Notes: generated from the sequence alone by a model not told the origin. 43,568 nucleotides of DNA from an archaeon GW2011_AR19 (GCA_000806015.1 JWKY01000001.1:1-43568); one strand, 5' to 3'. Positions 1 through 10,490 are shown, numbered from the stretch's first letter. A program made the numbers and translations.

Positions 1-1
1 C

Positions 2-1111
2 GTTGATACAAATACTCTTGGAACTTATATTGTAACTTATGATGTTGATGATTCAAATGGAAATTCTGCAACACAGGTTACAAGAACTGTTAATGTTGTA
101 GATACAACTATCTCCGTTATTACCTTACTCGGAAATCCTGTAGAAACTATTGAAGCATTTACTCCTTATCTTGATGATGGTGCTACAGCAAACGATAATT
201 ATGATGGAGATATTACAACAAATATTGTTACTATAAATCTTGTTGATGTTAATGTTGTCGGTGTTTATATTGTAACTTATGATGTTGCGGATAGTTCTGG
301 AAATAATGCTGTTCAAGTTACAAGAATTGTTAATGTTGTAGATACAATTGCCCCAGTATTAACAAACATTGCTTCTTCTGCCACATCTTCATCAGCAACA
401 ATAACTTGGACAACAAATGAAAATGCAAATTCAACAACTTATTATGGAACAACAAATGCCACAACTTCTATTCAAAGTTTAGGTGATTCTGTAACAAGTC
501 ACTCAATTAGTTTGTCAAGTTTGTTAGCTTCAACATTTTATTATTTTAATGTAAGTTCCTGCGACGCTGCTGGAAATTGCGCTGTTTCAACTCAATACCA
601 TTTCACAACTTCTGCTATTGACAACGGAAATGGCGGCGGAGGAAGCGGTGGCGGGGGTGGAGGAAGCGGAAGCTCTTCTATAAAATATTACACATGTTCA
701 AAATGGAATGAATGGTCTGCATGCAGTGATAGCAAACAAACAAGAATTTGTTCAGAAAAAATAATCACAACTTCGCAAAAAGGAGTTATTGAATCTAAAT
801 TCAATGCAACAGAAACACAAACTTGTACAGCGTCGGTTTTAACCCCAACAGGCTCAGCAGTTGAAGAAAGTGAATCAAATGAGGTTTCGCCTGTGGAAGA
901 AGCAACTCCCGGATTTTTTGGAAGAATAACTGGCGCTATAACAGGCGCAGCAACTGGTTTAACTAAATCAAAAGGCGGAAAAGTTTCTTTAATTGTTCTC
1001 GGAATTTTAGCTCTGGCTTGGTTATTATTAGCCATTAGCAGAAGAATGAATAGAAAAGATGCAGCAAGAAGAATCAAAATAATTCATAAAAGTGATTTGG
1101 GGAAGAAATAA
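2..1111 (+). CDS. Surface protein with Ig-like repeats and C-terminal membrane anchor (5' partial)
   Basis: The reading frame is open from base 2, so the N-terminus lies outside the window; the track entry at 512 is only an internal ATG. The visible part starts with two HYR/DUF5011-like Ig repeats, marked by 'GTYIVTYDV' and '[10 protein letters not shown]'. A fibronectin-III-like stretch with '[12 protein letters not shown]' follows, then a Gly/Ser-rich linker. Next is a short Cys/Trp segment ('[10 protein letters not shown]') resembling a thrombospondin type 1 motif. A C-terminal transmembrane helix ends in a basic tail. The order fits a cell-surface protein held by a C-terminal anchor. Ligand and role are unknown. 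Confidence 0.8.
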   Translation, partial: VDTNTLGTYIVTYDVDDSNGNSATQVTRTVNVVDTTISVITLLGNPVETIEAFTPYLDDGATANDNYDGDITTNIVTINLVDVNVVGVYIVTYDVADSSGNNAVQVTRIVNVVDTIAPVLTNIASSATSSSATITWTTNENANSTTYYGTTNATTSIQSLGDSVTSHSISLSSLLASTFYYFNVSSCDAAGNCAVSTQYHFTTSAIDNGNGGGGSGGGGGGSGSSSIKYYTCSKWNEWSACSDSKQTRICSEKIITTSQKGVIESKFNATETQTCTASVLTPTGSAVEESESNEVSPVEEATPGFFGRITGAITGAATGLTKSKGGKVSLIVLGILALAWLLLAISRRMNRKDAARRIKIIHKSDLGKK

Positions 1112-1146
1112 TTCTTTTGAATATTTTCAGAAGGGCGAGAAAATCT

Positions 1147-2061
1147 TTATTTCTGCTGGATATTTACATTAATGATAAATGATGCTGTCTCACTTTCGTA
1201 AAGTTTAACCCCATTTGTTTGTTGTAGAAAATGCATTTCTCGATTATATAATTCCCAAATTAGTGACCACAATTTACTTTCTTTATTTATTAATTCTGCA
1301 TTAAGTTTTAAAACATCGTGAGCTTCTTTAAAGTCAATAACCTTTCCATGTGATTTATAGACCTTACCTTCAGATAATGATTTTGCCACTTTACTTGCTT
1401 GTTTATTTTTTCCCTTGAACATGTATTTTTTTAACCATTTTTCGGCAAAAGTTCTTGAATGAGATATTGCATTTTCACAGATTTGAATTACTTCTGGTCT
1501 TAATTGAGCTAGTAACGGAATATACATATTGACAGGATCGGGACTTTTCTTATCTTTGATTCTATCCCTTATCTTCTCAAGCCCTCCCAAAAATGCCTGT
1601 GCGGGAATTGAAGATTGACCAACAATTATTTGAGGATCAATTGGTCCCAATTCGGATAAATAACCCATTAGTATCTTATCGCTACCCAACGCAATCATTG
1701 TTGCTGCACTTTTTGCTTGATTAGGAATTATTACATTAAACTCTTCTGTAAACCTTTCCCTACACATCATTAATAATTTTTCCGCAGCATTAGGCTCTCC
1801 ACCATTACTAACAATCATCAAATCGGCTTTATTAGAATTTGCTGATCTCAATAAATCTTCAAAAGGTTGAACATCTTCAGATCTAATCATTCGTAAATTA
1901 TTGATTTCAGGAATATTAATCGGAAAATTTGCTGAAGCATAGCAAATTAATTTCCGTTTTGTAATCTTTTGTATTTCTTTTATTAAATCCTGTCTGATTT
2001 TAATATGGTCCTTATGATTCCATTCATCCAAGATTTTTTGAAAGATTGTGTCGTTACTCAT
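1147..2061 (-). CDS. Serine dehydrogenase proteinase (Sdh_sah/ClpP-fold) family protein
   Basis: The 304-residue protein has the ClpP/crotonase-like core of the SDH_sah family. 'SNGGEPNAAEKL' (about residues 85-96) matches the oxyanion loop, 'AKSAATMIALGSDKI' holds the likely nucleophile Ser118, and 'SELGPIDPQI' is the family's following motif. The family is cytosolic or membrane-associated and its substrates are poorly known. A good Shine-Dalgarno (AGAGGT) lies just upstream of the ATG. The start follows a 45-aa ORF by 10 nt, so the two are probably one transcript. The gene is convergent with the surface protein. Confidence 0.75.
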   Translation of the reverse strand: MSNDTIFQKILDEWNHKDHIKIRQDLIKEIQKITKRKLICYASANFPINIPEINNLRMIRSEDVQPFEDLLRSANSNKADLMIVSNGGEPNAAEKLLMMCRERFTEEFNVIIPNQAKSAATMIALGSDKILMGYLSELGPIDPQIIVGQSSIPAQAFLGGLEKIRDRIKDKKSPDPVNMYIPLLAQLRPEVIQICENAISHSRTFAEKWLKKYMFKGKNKQASKVAKSLSEGKVYKSHGKVIDFKEAHDVLKLNAELINKESKLWSLIWELYNREMHFLQQTNGVKLYESETASFIINVNIQQK

Positions 2062-2071
2062 TTAAAGACCT

Positions 2072-2209
2072 CTAAGAATTACTACTGATTTCTCCTTTAA
2101 CAATATATTTTAATTCTTCAACCCTAATTTGCTTTATAATCTCTGTAAATTCTTCTATTTCTTTCTTCTTATCGTTGCTTAAATCCTTATAAAATTTTGA
2201 TAAACTCAT
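2072..2209 (-). CDS. Small hypothetical protein (45 aa) upstream of the Sdh-type protease
   Basis: This ORF is too short for the track: MSLSKFYKDL... ending in ISSNS. It is charged, probably helical and has no membrane segment. Its stop codon lies 10 nt before the protease ATG, and the protease Shine-Dalgarno sits in that gap, which suggests translational coupling. A small partner or regulator of the protease is possible but unproven. It resembles no family I recognise. Confidence 0.45.
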   Translation of the reverse strand: MSLSKFYKDLSNDKKKEIEEFTEIIKQIRVEELKYIVKGEISSNS

Positions 2210-2394
2210 ATTAAAATATAATCCTACATATTATTTAAATGTAGTGATTTTGAACAGATTTTCTCGCTTTGATTGTTGTTCTTGAGGTATCGCTTTATTC
2301 TTTTTATGAAACTTAGCTTAAAATTTTTACGGCGATAACTTTCTTTTAGCGGAGCAGTATTTTTAATTTTTCTCAATAACTCACCACTTGCGTG

Positions 2395-2497
2395 GCTCGG
2401 ATTTACTTATGATTTCTACCAAGACAGCTTAATTCAATTATTTTATTGACTATTTCTCAAACTTTTCCAACACGACATTTTTCTTAATTTCTGCGAA
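2395..2497 (+). repeat. Dispersed intergenic repeat, copy A
   Basis: This ~100-bp stretch in the 370-bp gap between the 45-aa ORF and the next gene aligns with the reverse complement of 12022-12131. The shared parts include an identical 18-mer (AACTTTTCCAACACGACA), the 'CTCGGATTTA' start and 'CTGCGAA' end. No ORF lies in it. The rest of the gap shows only AT-rich sequence. Confidence 0.65.
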
Positions 2498-2589
2498 AGC
2501 AGGTATTTTAATTATTTTAATCGTTTTTCCCGCCGTATTTATTCATTATTGTTATAACAGCTTTTTAATACGATAATTTTTTGATAAAA

Positions 2590-2597
2590 TTTAAATA
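2590..2597 (+). promoter_or_regulatory. TATA box for the 2620 gene
   Basis: TTTAAATA lies about 27 nt before the ATG at 2620. This is the spacing expected for an archaeal TATA box with a nearly leaderless transcript, and it supports the ATG over the upstream TTG used in the track. Confidence 0.5.
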
Positions 2598-2619
2598 CTC
2601 TTACATTTATTTTAAGATT

Positions 2620-3123
2620 ATGACTAAAACAACTAAAAAAATTTCAATTACTGCAATCTTAATCATATTTGGAACAATAGTTTTAGTAATTTTAACTTGG
2701 CCAAGATTAAGTTTACAGACAAAGTTTGATGGCGGACAATCTAATTTTCAAATTTATAATCCAGATACCGCAAAATTAACAGTTAGTGTATGGAACAGGG
2801 GAGGAGCAATTTCGGATTGGAAAATAATAACTCCAGAAAGTTGTGTTTCTGCTAAAGTGGGTGGTAATATTACTTGCACACATGAAGGTTTTGGTGGAAT
2901 CACACCCTGTACGTTTGCGATATGTTCTCCTACAAAAGTGCAAGAGATAGGTCCTACTGACATAATGAGTTTCAAATTTAACGAACCTTATCCTAAAAAT
3001 TTTACATTTACGTTAGATGTTCAATCTTCATTTAGTTTCATACCAATAGCAACAATGAACGAAACTTATTATTGTAATTTGAATGGAGATAATGTAGATT
3101 CTTATAATTGTTCAAAAATTTAA
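2620..3123 (+). CDS. Membrane-anchored extracytoplasmic protein, unknown function (167 aa)
   Basis: The track starts at a TTG (2581), but the ATG at 2620 (MTKTTKKISITAIL) is placed correctly behind a TATA box. A single N-terminal hydrophobic helix (about residues 8-27) follows a basic stretch, so the protein is exported and anchored or cleaved. The outer domain is beta-rich in appearance, with several Cys that could form disulfides and N-glycosylation sequons such as NET and NCS. No family recognised. Confidence 0.6.
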   Translation: MTKTTKKISITAILIIFGTIVLVILTWPRLSLQTKFDGGQSNFQIYNPDTAKLTVSVWNRGGAISDWKIITPESCVSAKVGGNITCTHEGFGGITPCTFAICSPTKVQEIGPTDIMSFKFNEPYPKNFTFTLDVQSSFSFIPIATMNETYYCNLNGDNVDSYNCSKI

Positions 3124-3227
3124 ATTTTACAGCAATAAAAAATTTCTTAAGCAAAGCGTCATGGATTTATCCTGGTGCGAAGCCAATAAATATTTGCGAA
3201 GCAAGAAATTATAGTATTAGTTTTTTG

Positions 3228-3476
3228 TTATTTATTTTTAAAAAATTCCAAACCTTTTTCTGTTATTTTTATTTGAAAATAAAATCTGCCATTTCTCTCA
3301 TGATTTTCTATTTTCTTAATTTCAACAAAACCAAATTTTTCTAATTCTTCACAATTGGATTTTATTGTTTCAAATCCAGTATTAATTTTTCTTTCTAATT
3401 GCGCGTAACTCATGGGATTTGATTTTAAATGCTTCAATATCTTTTCTTTTATTTCAAATGAAGAACGCTTAGACAT
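3228..3476 (-). CDS. Small winged-helix transcriptional regulator
   Basis: The 82-residue protein is a single winged helix-turn-helix domain. Helices run across 'IKEKILKHLKSNPMSYAQLERKI' and the recognition region 'GFETIKSNCEELEKFGFVEIKK', followed by a beta-wing and 'ITEKGLEFFKN'. This is typical of archaeal PadR/ArsR-like one-domain regulators. It is divergent from the 3536 gene; the shared 59-bp gap holds a TATA-like TTTTAAATA with two copies of 'AGAGTAA' around it, a possible operator. No effector domain is present. Confidence 0.75.
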   Translation of the reverse strand: MSKRSSFEIKEKILKHLKSNPMSYAQLERKINTGFETIKSNCEELEKFGFVEIKKIENHERNGRFYFQIKITEKGLEFFKNK

Positions 3477-3535
3477 ACTATAGATAAAGAGTAAGTTTTA
3501 AATAGAGTAACTCATAATATCATAGTAAGTAAAAA

Positions 3536-4405
3536 ATGAATAAAAACAATTATATTTGGATTGGAATTGCTGTTGTTGTCGTTATTATTATTTTTATTGT
3601 ATTAATGAATAATTCTTCAACATTTACTAAAAAAGTTTTACCAGAGGATATTCAAATTTCCGATTTTCGTTATGAAGACAAAGATGGAACAAGCCTTCCT
3701 TTTTATATCTATGATGAAAATGAAGGAATTAGAACAAATGCTAAAATAACTATTTCTACAAATAGAAATGATTTATATTTAATGGTTTATGACAATACCC
3801 ATAAATTATTGTTTTATTCTGAAAATCCTGAAAGATATGACGGAAAATTAAATGTTGGAGAAAATGAAATAATCATTTTTAATAATTTTTATTTATCTTC
3901 TTTATCTCAAAGACCAGAATTAAAATTTTGTGTTTCAACAAAAGCGGGGTATGATTATGATTTACAAGATACTATTTTAAAAGATGCTGTTTGTAAAACA
4001 AAGATTTTTGATAGTCCAGAATTCAAATATGAAATTTTTCCTAATCCAATAATAATTACTATAAGTAAAAGTAGTGAAATACTTGATGATTTTCCAACCC
4101 AAACCTTAATGATAAAAAATATCGGTGAGAATTATGCTCCAACTTGGATATTGATTACAGATACAAACCCAAGTTCAAATGTCGCCCCAATGTATTATGC
4201 AGAGAAAATTGACGATAATAATAAATGTGATCATTGCATTAAACCGGGAGATACAGCTGAATTTAAGATAACTACGGTCATTGGAGGCGGTCTCCCAATT
4301 GGAACTTATGAGACTCAAGGATTTATTTATGGATATAATATAGAAAAATTAAACACAGAAACTATCTTAAAACAATTTACTTTAAAAACAATTGTTAATC
4401 CTTAA
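3536..4405 (+). CDS. Membrane-anchored extracytoplasmic protein, unknown function (289 aa)
   Basis: A short basic N-terminus precedes one strongly hydrophobic helix ('YIWIGIAVVVVIIIFIVLM'). The remaining ~260 residues look like two beta-sandwich-type extracytoplasmic segments, the second with a 'CDHC' pair. The gene stands alone, divergent from the winged-helix regulator that may control it. I recognise no family. A role on the cell surface is inferred only from topology. Confidence 0.65.
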   Translation: MNKNNYIWIGIAVVVVIIIFIVLMNNSSTFTKKVLPEDIQISDFRYEDKDGTSLPFYIYDENEGIRTNAKITISTNRNDLYLMVYDNTHKLLFYSENPERYDGKLNVGENEIIIFNNFYLSSLSQRPELKFCVSTKAGYDYDLQDTILKDAVCKTKIFDSPEFKYEIFPNPIIITISKSSEILDDFPTQTLMIKNIGENYAPTWILITDTNPSSNVAPMYYAEKIDDNNKCDHCIKPGDTAEFKITTVIGGGLPIGTYETQGFIYGYNIEKLNTETILKQFTLKTIVNP

Positions 4406-4506
4406 CTAATATTTTACTATCTTCTAGAATAAAGATGAGTGGATATTCCCATGATTATCTCAAACAAAACAAAGAGATTTTTTTACTAACCCTCATGAAA
4501 AGTATT

Positions 4507-5187
4507 TTATTTTAATTCAACACTATAAGCAAGAATTTTTTCAAAATTATTTGATTTTACAAGATTGAATACTCCATTTTCTTTTTTATATTCACAAAAA
4601 AATGATTGTGAAATTACATTATCTTTCAACCTCTTTCTCTCTTTTTTTAAATAAAAATAATTCAATTTAAATTCGGCTGAATCAAGAGCGGAATTAGTTA
4701 ATTCAACATTTAAATTTTCTACATCAAAATTGAATTGTTCATTGTCTTTGTACTCTATAGGAACTAAAATATAAACCATTCCTTGTTTTTCTATTTCATC
4801 TTTATTTCCATTTTTTAATTGAGTTATATTAACATTTTGATAAGACCATTTCCAAGAAAACTGAGTGGGAATTTTTCCATAATTTGCGATTCCAATATTT
4901 AAAGGAATTGAGATATCTTCTTCTAACTTATCAGGGCAATGCCATCCAGAAATATACGCTTGAGGTAAATAGGAACCTTCTATTGCTTGAGTTTGTTTAT
5001 TCATAGAAGAAAAGGTGAGAAATCCGGATACTACAATAGCTGTTGTTAAAACAACCATCCAAAAATTGTTCTTTTTCCAAAACCTTTCTGTTTTCGCTTT
5101 TTTATCAACAATCTTCTGGATTTCTTTTTTTAATTGTTCTTTGGTAAATTGAACCCCTTTTTGTTTTGAACTATCTTTTTTTCCCAT
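4507..5187 (-). CDS. Single-pass membrane protein, unknown function (226 aa)
   Basis: I prefer the ATG at 5187 (MGKKDSSKQKG) over the track start at 5217. The latter overlaps the RuBisCO stop, while 5187 has an AGGGAA motif upstream. Residues 1-40 are charged and helical, then one transmembrane helix ('FWMVVLTTAIVVSGFLTF') and a ~165-residue outer domain. The gene follows RuBisCO by about 20 nt, so it is probably co-transcribed, but nothing in it suggests a link to carbon metabolism. Confidence 0.6.
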   Translation of the reverse strand: MGKKDSSKQKGVQFTKEQLKKEIQKIVDKKAKTERFWKKNNFWMVVLTTAIVVSGFLTFSSMNKQTQAIEGSYLPQAYISGWHCPDKLEEDISIPLNIGIANYGKIPTQFSWKWSYQNVNITQLKNGNKDEIEKQGMVYILVPIEYKDNEQFNFDVENLNVELTNSALDSAEFKLNYFYLKKERKRLKDNVISQSFFCEYKKENGVFNLVKSNNFEKILAYSVELK

Positions 5188-5206
5188 TTTAATATTTTCC
5201 CTAAAA

Positions 5207-6628
5207 TTAATAAACAACCCTCGGTCCGTATCCCCAAAGTTTTACTGCAGAAGCTAATTCTGAATTTGGATTTTCTTTGACAAATTTTTTTAAAGGAATT
5301 TTTTTATAATAAATATCTCTTGCCTGTTCAATCGCTTTTACTCCTGCTTCTATTCCATCTGGATGACCCAACAAACCCCCTCCGCATTGTATAATAATAT
5401 CGTCTCCTAATTTATTTAAAACTTCTTCAAAATCTCCTGGATGCAATCCGCCTGACGCAGTCATCCAAATAGGTTTAATGTGATGCCAGTTTTGCCCCAA
5501 CGACGGAATTTTATTGTGCGGCTTGAGCTCTTTGGTTTGTAAAACATCTTTTATATAAATTGCTTCTCCATAATCTTCCATTTTTGCCAAAGGACTTCCG
5601 CCATGCAAAGAATCAACTCCTAACAACCGAAATAATTTTGCCAGCAAAATCATTGAAATAGAAAAACCAAATAATTTTCCGTCGCCATGAACTCCTGGAG
5701 AATTATCTCTTGTTATAAATCCGTGCATTGCTCTGTGAGCGTGAATTGCAAGCCCGAGATTTTTTCTCCTTATTGTATCAACAGCTGCAAAACCAGTTGT
5801 AACAACATCAAGCATCATAAAAATTCCCCCATTTTCTTTAATCAGTTTTGCTCTTCGCAGAACTTCGTCAATATTTGAATGAGTTGTATTGCAAAGATAA
5901 AATTTTTTATTTCCTGTCTTTTGTTCTGCTTTTTTTAATTCATTCAAAACTAATCTGCATCTTTCATCAAATTTATTAAAAAATAAATTTGTAAGATTTT
6001 CATCATCTTTAATTCCGTCATAAGTTCCATTTTCTGAATTAAATAAAATTTTCGCAAGTTCTGCCTGTTCTTTTGCTGTTCTTCCGATTTTCGGTTTTGG
6101 AACGGTGCAGACTAAACACTCTTTTGGTTTTTTTAATAATTTTCTAATTCCAGAAACTCCAAATCTCGGGCCTGGAAAAGCATTAATCATTTTTTTAGGA
6201 AATCTTATATCATAAACTCTCATTGCAGAAACCATTTTCATTCCGGCAATATTCCCGACAATTCCGGCAAGCAGGCCGGAAATATTATCTAATTCAAAAA
6301 GTTCAATAGGATACGCAACTTTAAACATTTTTTTTTCATAATCCAAATCAAAAGCCAAAGCCCTAAACTTTTCTGCCATTTTTATTCCTGAATCTTTTCC
6401 AGAATAAACTTTTGTCCAAGTTCCCGTGGAAGATTCTGCAGCAACAGTCCCGGCAGCGTCTTCAAAAAGTTTGTCTATTTTTTTCTGCCCTTTTTTCAGA
6501 TGATGATATTTAGCTTCTTTAACCGCTGTTTCATCAAGTTCTATTTTTAACAAAGTAATTACATAATTCTCATCAGGATTTTTTGGTTTCCATCCTCTTT
6601 TTGCAACATAATTAAATTGTACTGCCAT
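5207..6628 (-). CDS. rbcL: Ribulose-1,5-bisphosphate carboxylase, form III-like
   Basis: The 473-aa protein carboxylates ribulose 1,5-bisphosphate. In archaea this usually serves the AMP pathway rather than a Calvin cycle. Active-site residues are all visible: 'AAESSTGTWT' (the TGTW points to form III rather than II/III), 'GIVGN', 'VPKPKIG', the carbamylated Lys in 'GIKDDEN', 'HRAMHGF', His in 'DSLHGG', the loop-6 Lys in 'PLAKMED', 'TASGG' and 'QCGGG'. Two places are unusual: loop 6 lacks the usual G-K-(M/L)-E-G glycines, and the N-domain carries about ten extra residues before TGTW. AMP phosphorylase is encoded at 26 kb. No ribose-1,5-bisphosphate isomerase is visible in the window. Confidence 0.93.
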   Translation of the reverse strand: MAVQFNYVAKRGWKPKNPDENYVITLLKIELDETAVKEAKYHHLKKGQKKIDKLFEDAAGTVAAESSTGTWTKVYSGKDSGIKMAEKFRALAFDLDYEKKMFKVAYPIELFELDNISGLLAGIVGNIAGMKMVSAMRVYDIRFPKKMINAFPGPRFGVSGIRKLLKKPKECLVCTVPKPKIGRTAKEQAELAKILFNSENGTYDGIKDDENLTNLFFNKFDERCRLVLNELKKAEQKTGNKKFYLCNTTHSNIDEVLRRAKLIKENGGIFMMLDVVTTGFAAVDTIRRKNLGLAIHAHRAMHGFITRDNSPGVHGDGKLFGFSISMILLAKLFRLLGVDSLHGGSPLAKMEDYGEAIYIKDVLQTKELKPHNKIPSLGQNWHHIKPIWMTASGGLHPGDFEEVLNKLGDDIIIQCGGGLLGHPDGIEAGVKAIEQARDIYYKKIPLKKFVKENPNSELASAVKLWGYGPRVVY

Positions 6629-6659
6629 ATTTGTCTCTTTTTATTTTTAAGTTTATTAT

Positions 6660-7994
<1,335 letters not shown>

Positions 7995-8056
7995 GATTCA
8001 AGTAAGAAGAAGAGATTTAAAAAACTACTCTTGATAAAATTCTGGTTAGCTAAAAA

Positions 8057-8605
8057 TTATTTTATCGTCAAATCAACACCTACAGTAGAAGCGTATTGAA
8101 GTCCATTATTTTTAACATCAAGTGAATATCTTATCTGGCAAAGGGGAGCTGTTTCAGGAATATTAAATTTAACAAGAATTGCATCCTCTAATTTACTTCC
8201 AGAAATAAGATTTATGCCTGTGCCTGTTTTACCAAGAACTATTAAACTCTCTGCTTGTTCTTCTGATAATTGACAACCAGAACTAATTTCTCCAACTGAA
8301 ACAATATAAGAAAAAGAACCATCTGTTTGTTCTTTATTCATAATAGAAAATCCAAATCCTCCGCTGTCCCCCTTCTTTATAGTTATCGTTCTTTCTTTAG
8401 GATACACAACAACGCTTTTATCTTCTTCTGAAAATAATTGGTCTATCTCGCTCTGTATTTTTGTATCTACTTGATCAATCGCGCTCGTCCCCGTCTTGAA
8501 AATTTTCTGCACTAAAAAAATTCCCAATACTAAAACACTCATAAGCAAAACAATCGTTACAATTGTTCCGACACTCATTTCCATTGCGCCGATTTTATTT
8601 TTCAT
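8057..8605 (-). CDS. Pilin-like protein with class III-type N-terminus
   Basis: The 182-residue protein begins 'MKNKIGAMEMSVGTIVTIV'. A short basic leader ending in Gly-Ala is followed by a long hydrophobic helix, as in archaeal type IV pilins processed by a PibD/FlaK-type peptidase. The rest is a beta-rich outer domain with two Cys. It starts 2 nt from the end of the 92-aa membrane protein, so they share a transcript. The assignment rests on the N-terminal pattern; a plain membrane-anchored protein is the alternative. Confidence 0.5.
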   Translation of the reverse strand: MKNKIGAMEMSVGTIVTIVLLMSVLVLGIFLVQKIFKTGTSAIDQVDTKIQSEIDQLFSEEDKSVVVYPKERTITIKKGDSGGFGFSIMNKEQTDGSFSYIVSVGEISSGCQLSEEQAESLIVLGKTGTGINLISGSKLEDAILVKFNIPETAPLCQIRYSLDVKNNGLQYASTVGVDLTIK

Positions 8606-8606
8606 T

Positions 8607-8885
8607 TTATTGTACAGAAGGGATAAGAGAGGATATTTGACCTGCTTTTAATAATAAAAATAAACTAGCTGCAAAAAGCACTACGCTAACAATAATTCCT
8701 ATAATGTTGAGTTTTTTTGATAAATTTGAAAGAGTTGTTTTTTGTTTTCTGCTTTGAACTAAACCAATTATCCCAAGAGTTAATCCAATTAAAGGACTAA
8801 AAAAAGCCATGACTATACTTACAATTCCAAAGACATAGCTTGTCAAAGGAAAATTTATTTTATCGAGACTATCTTTAACCACCAT
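8607..8885 (-). CDS. Small membrane protein with DUF4190-like topology
   Basis: A 92-aa protein with three hydrophobic segments: 'FGIVSIVMAFFSPLIGLTLGIIGLV', which breaks into two turns, and 'IIGIIVSVVLFAASLFLLL'. The pattern of a Pro/Gly break followed by 'LGIIGLVQSRKQ' resembles the DUF4190 family of small membrane proteins. Function is unknown. It abuts the pilin-like gene and may act with it. Confidence 0.5.
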   Translation of the reverse strand: MVVKDSLDKINFPLTSYVFGIVSIVMAFFSPLIGLTLGIIGLVQSRKQKTTLSNLSKKLNIIGIIVSVVLFAASLFLLLKAGQISSLIPSVQ

Positions 8886-8942
8886 CTTTTTATATTCGTA
8901 TTAATGAAAGTTGTTTTATAAATGTTTTTGAAATTTGGGAAT

Positions 8943-9662
8943 TTATTTCTTTTCTTTTTTTACTTCTTTTTTTTCTTCTTTTGATTTTCCTTCTTTCTTT
9001 TCTTCTACTTTGCTCTCAGCAGGCTTGATTTCTCCTGGTTTAACTTCAGCGCCTTCCACTTTTCCAGCCGCTGCTTCAGCAGCTTCTTTAGCAGCTTGTT
9101 CCTGTTTAATTAAATCTTCCTGCTGTTTCTTTACTTTTAAGAAATATTCATCAAGATCTTTTCTTTTTTCGGGCGAAGTTTCTGTCAAGCCTTTTTTTAT
9201 TTCTTCAGCGAACTTGCCTTCATCAATTAATTGCCCAACTTCTGAAGCCGAATTGTTTTCAACAAGAACTCCTAAGCTGACACAAGTTCCGATTATTGTT
9301 TTAACTGATGATTTCAAATCTTTGCAAAGTAAATCGTTTTGTTTGGTTTTTGCAATAGAAATAATCTGCTCAATAGATGCGTTCGCAATTTTTTGTTTTT
9401 TTTGAAGACCAGAGCCTTTGTCAAGCCCTAATTCTTTTTTTAATAATTCTGAAACAGGCGGAGAAGATACAAAAACTTCAATTTTTTTTGTTGAAGGGTC
9501 TACAGATAATTCTACAGGAACTTTTAATCCTTTAAAATTTTTTGTTGCATCATTTACCTGCTGGATTATCTGTCCGACGTTTAATCCTAAGGGGCCAATT
9601 TTTTGAGCCAGAGCTGGACCGGGCTGCATTGCTCCACCTTCAACTAAAAGTTTAATTTGCAT
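8943..9662 (-). CDS. rpl11: Large subunit ribosomal protein uL11
   Basis: uL11 binds 23S rRNA at the GTPase centre and positions the stalk. The N-terminal domain ('MQPGPALAQKIGPLGLNVGQII') and C-terminal RNA-binding domain ('KKQKIANASIEQIISIAKTKQNDLL', 'GTCVSLGVLVE') are both complete. After about residue 160 there is a ~75-residue Lys/Glu/Ala-rich tail that ordinary archaeal uL11 lacks or has much shorter. It follows spt5 with 2 nt between them, as in the conserved archaeal secE-spt5-rpl11 order. Confidence 0.95.
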   Translation of the reverse strand: MQIKLLVEGGAMQPGPALAQKIGPLGLNVGQIIQQVNDATKNFKGLKVPVELSVDPSTKKIEVFVSSPPVSELLKKELGLDKGSGLQKKQKIANASIEQIISIAKTKQNDLLCKDLKSSVKTIIGTCVSLGVLVENNSASEVGQLIDEGKFAEEIKKGLTETSPEKRKDLDEYFLKVKKQQEDLIKQEQAAKEAAEAAAGKVEGAEVKPGEIKPAESKVEEKKEGKSKEEKKEVKKEKK

Positions 9663-9664
9663 TT

Positions 9665-10114
9665 TTATTTTTCTCCTTCCTCTCTTCTTATAACTTTAAC
9701 ATTATCTATTTTAACTGTAACTGGAAGCGGAACAACCGCGCCAAGCAAACTTACGACTACTACTTCTTTTTGCTTATCTATTCTTATAACTTTTGCTTTT
9801 TCTTTTTTAAATGGTTCTGCAATTATCTCAACAAAATCTCCTTCACGTATTGAAATATCTTCCATAGAAGGTTTTATCATATTTCCTATTTCTTCGTAAC
9901 TGATAGTCTTTCCAATAATTCCCTTGACATAAGGCAGATTAAAAACTGCTTCCTCTGCTGAATCTCTGTCTTCAGCTTCTAAAAGAACATATCCTCTTAA
10001 GCCGTGCGGTCTTGAAATAGAATATACTTTAATATTCTTTTTTTCTGCTCTATCTGAAATCATATCGAGGGCTCTTTCTTCTTTGTTTGTTGTAACTTTT
10101 ATAATGAAAATCAT
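9665..10114 (-). CDS. spt5: Transcription elongation factor Spt5 (NusG homologue)
   Basis: Spt5 binds the RNA polymerase clamp and raises processivity. The 149-aa protein has an NGN domain (about residues 1-85, with 'HGLRGYVLLEAED' and 'LPYVKGIIG') and a KOW domain ('IREGDFVEIIAEPFKKEKAKVIRID'). Length is normal for archaea. The start is the ATG at 10114. The gene precedes rpl11 and follows secE, but an unrelated 97-aa gene now sits between secE and spt5. Confidence 0.95.
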   Translation of the reverse strand: MIFIIKVTTNKEERALDMISDRAEKKNIKVYSISRPHGLRGYVLLEAEDRDSAEEAVFNLPYVKGIIGKTISYEEIGNMIKPSMEDISIREGDFVEIIAEPFKKEKAKVIRIDKQKEVVVVSLLGAVVPLPVTVKIDNVKVIRREEGEK

Positions 10115-10196
10115 TTATTTAGCTCCGTCTAAATCTTAATTATCTAAGAAATAGATATTAGTATTTAAAATTAGAGGTTTATAAGCCTTTAGTTTA

Positions 10197-10490
10197 TTAT
10201 TCTAATTTTTTATCTTCAGCAAGTTTATGAAGATATTCTCTTTCAAATAAATTAAGCTTATTGATATTTATTTCTTCAGATACAAAGTCATTTACCCATA
10301 ATTTTGATTTATTTTCAAGACCATAATTTTTAAATTTTTTAATATATAAATCATCTTCTTCTTTAAATAAAATAGTATGGGGCAAAAGTAAACGAGAATA
10401 AGACATTCCCAAATATACTCCTTTTGTTAAAGTAAGAATACTGCTATTCATAATTGCATAAATTCTTCCTAGAACTAATTTTTCAATCAT
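10197..10490 (-). CDS. Hypothetical protein (97 aa) between secE and spt5
   Basis: Begins MIEKLVLGRIYAIMNSS. The N-terminal half is moderately hydrophobic but has no clear membrane helix; the C-terminal half is charged and helical. It interrupts the usually adjacent secE and spt5. It matches no family I know. A real gene is supported by an open frame of ~100 codons in operon orientation and tight spacing (12 nt after secE). Confidence 0.45.
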   Translation of the reverse strand: MIEKLVLGRIYAIMNSSILTLTKGVYLGMSYSRLLLPHTILFKEEDDLYIKKFKNYGLENKSKLWVNDFVSEEININKLNLFEREYLHKLAEDKKLE

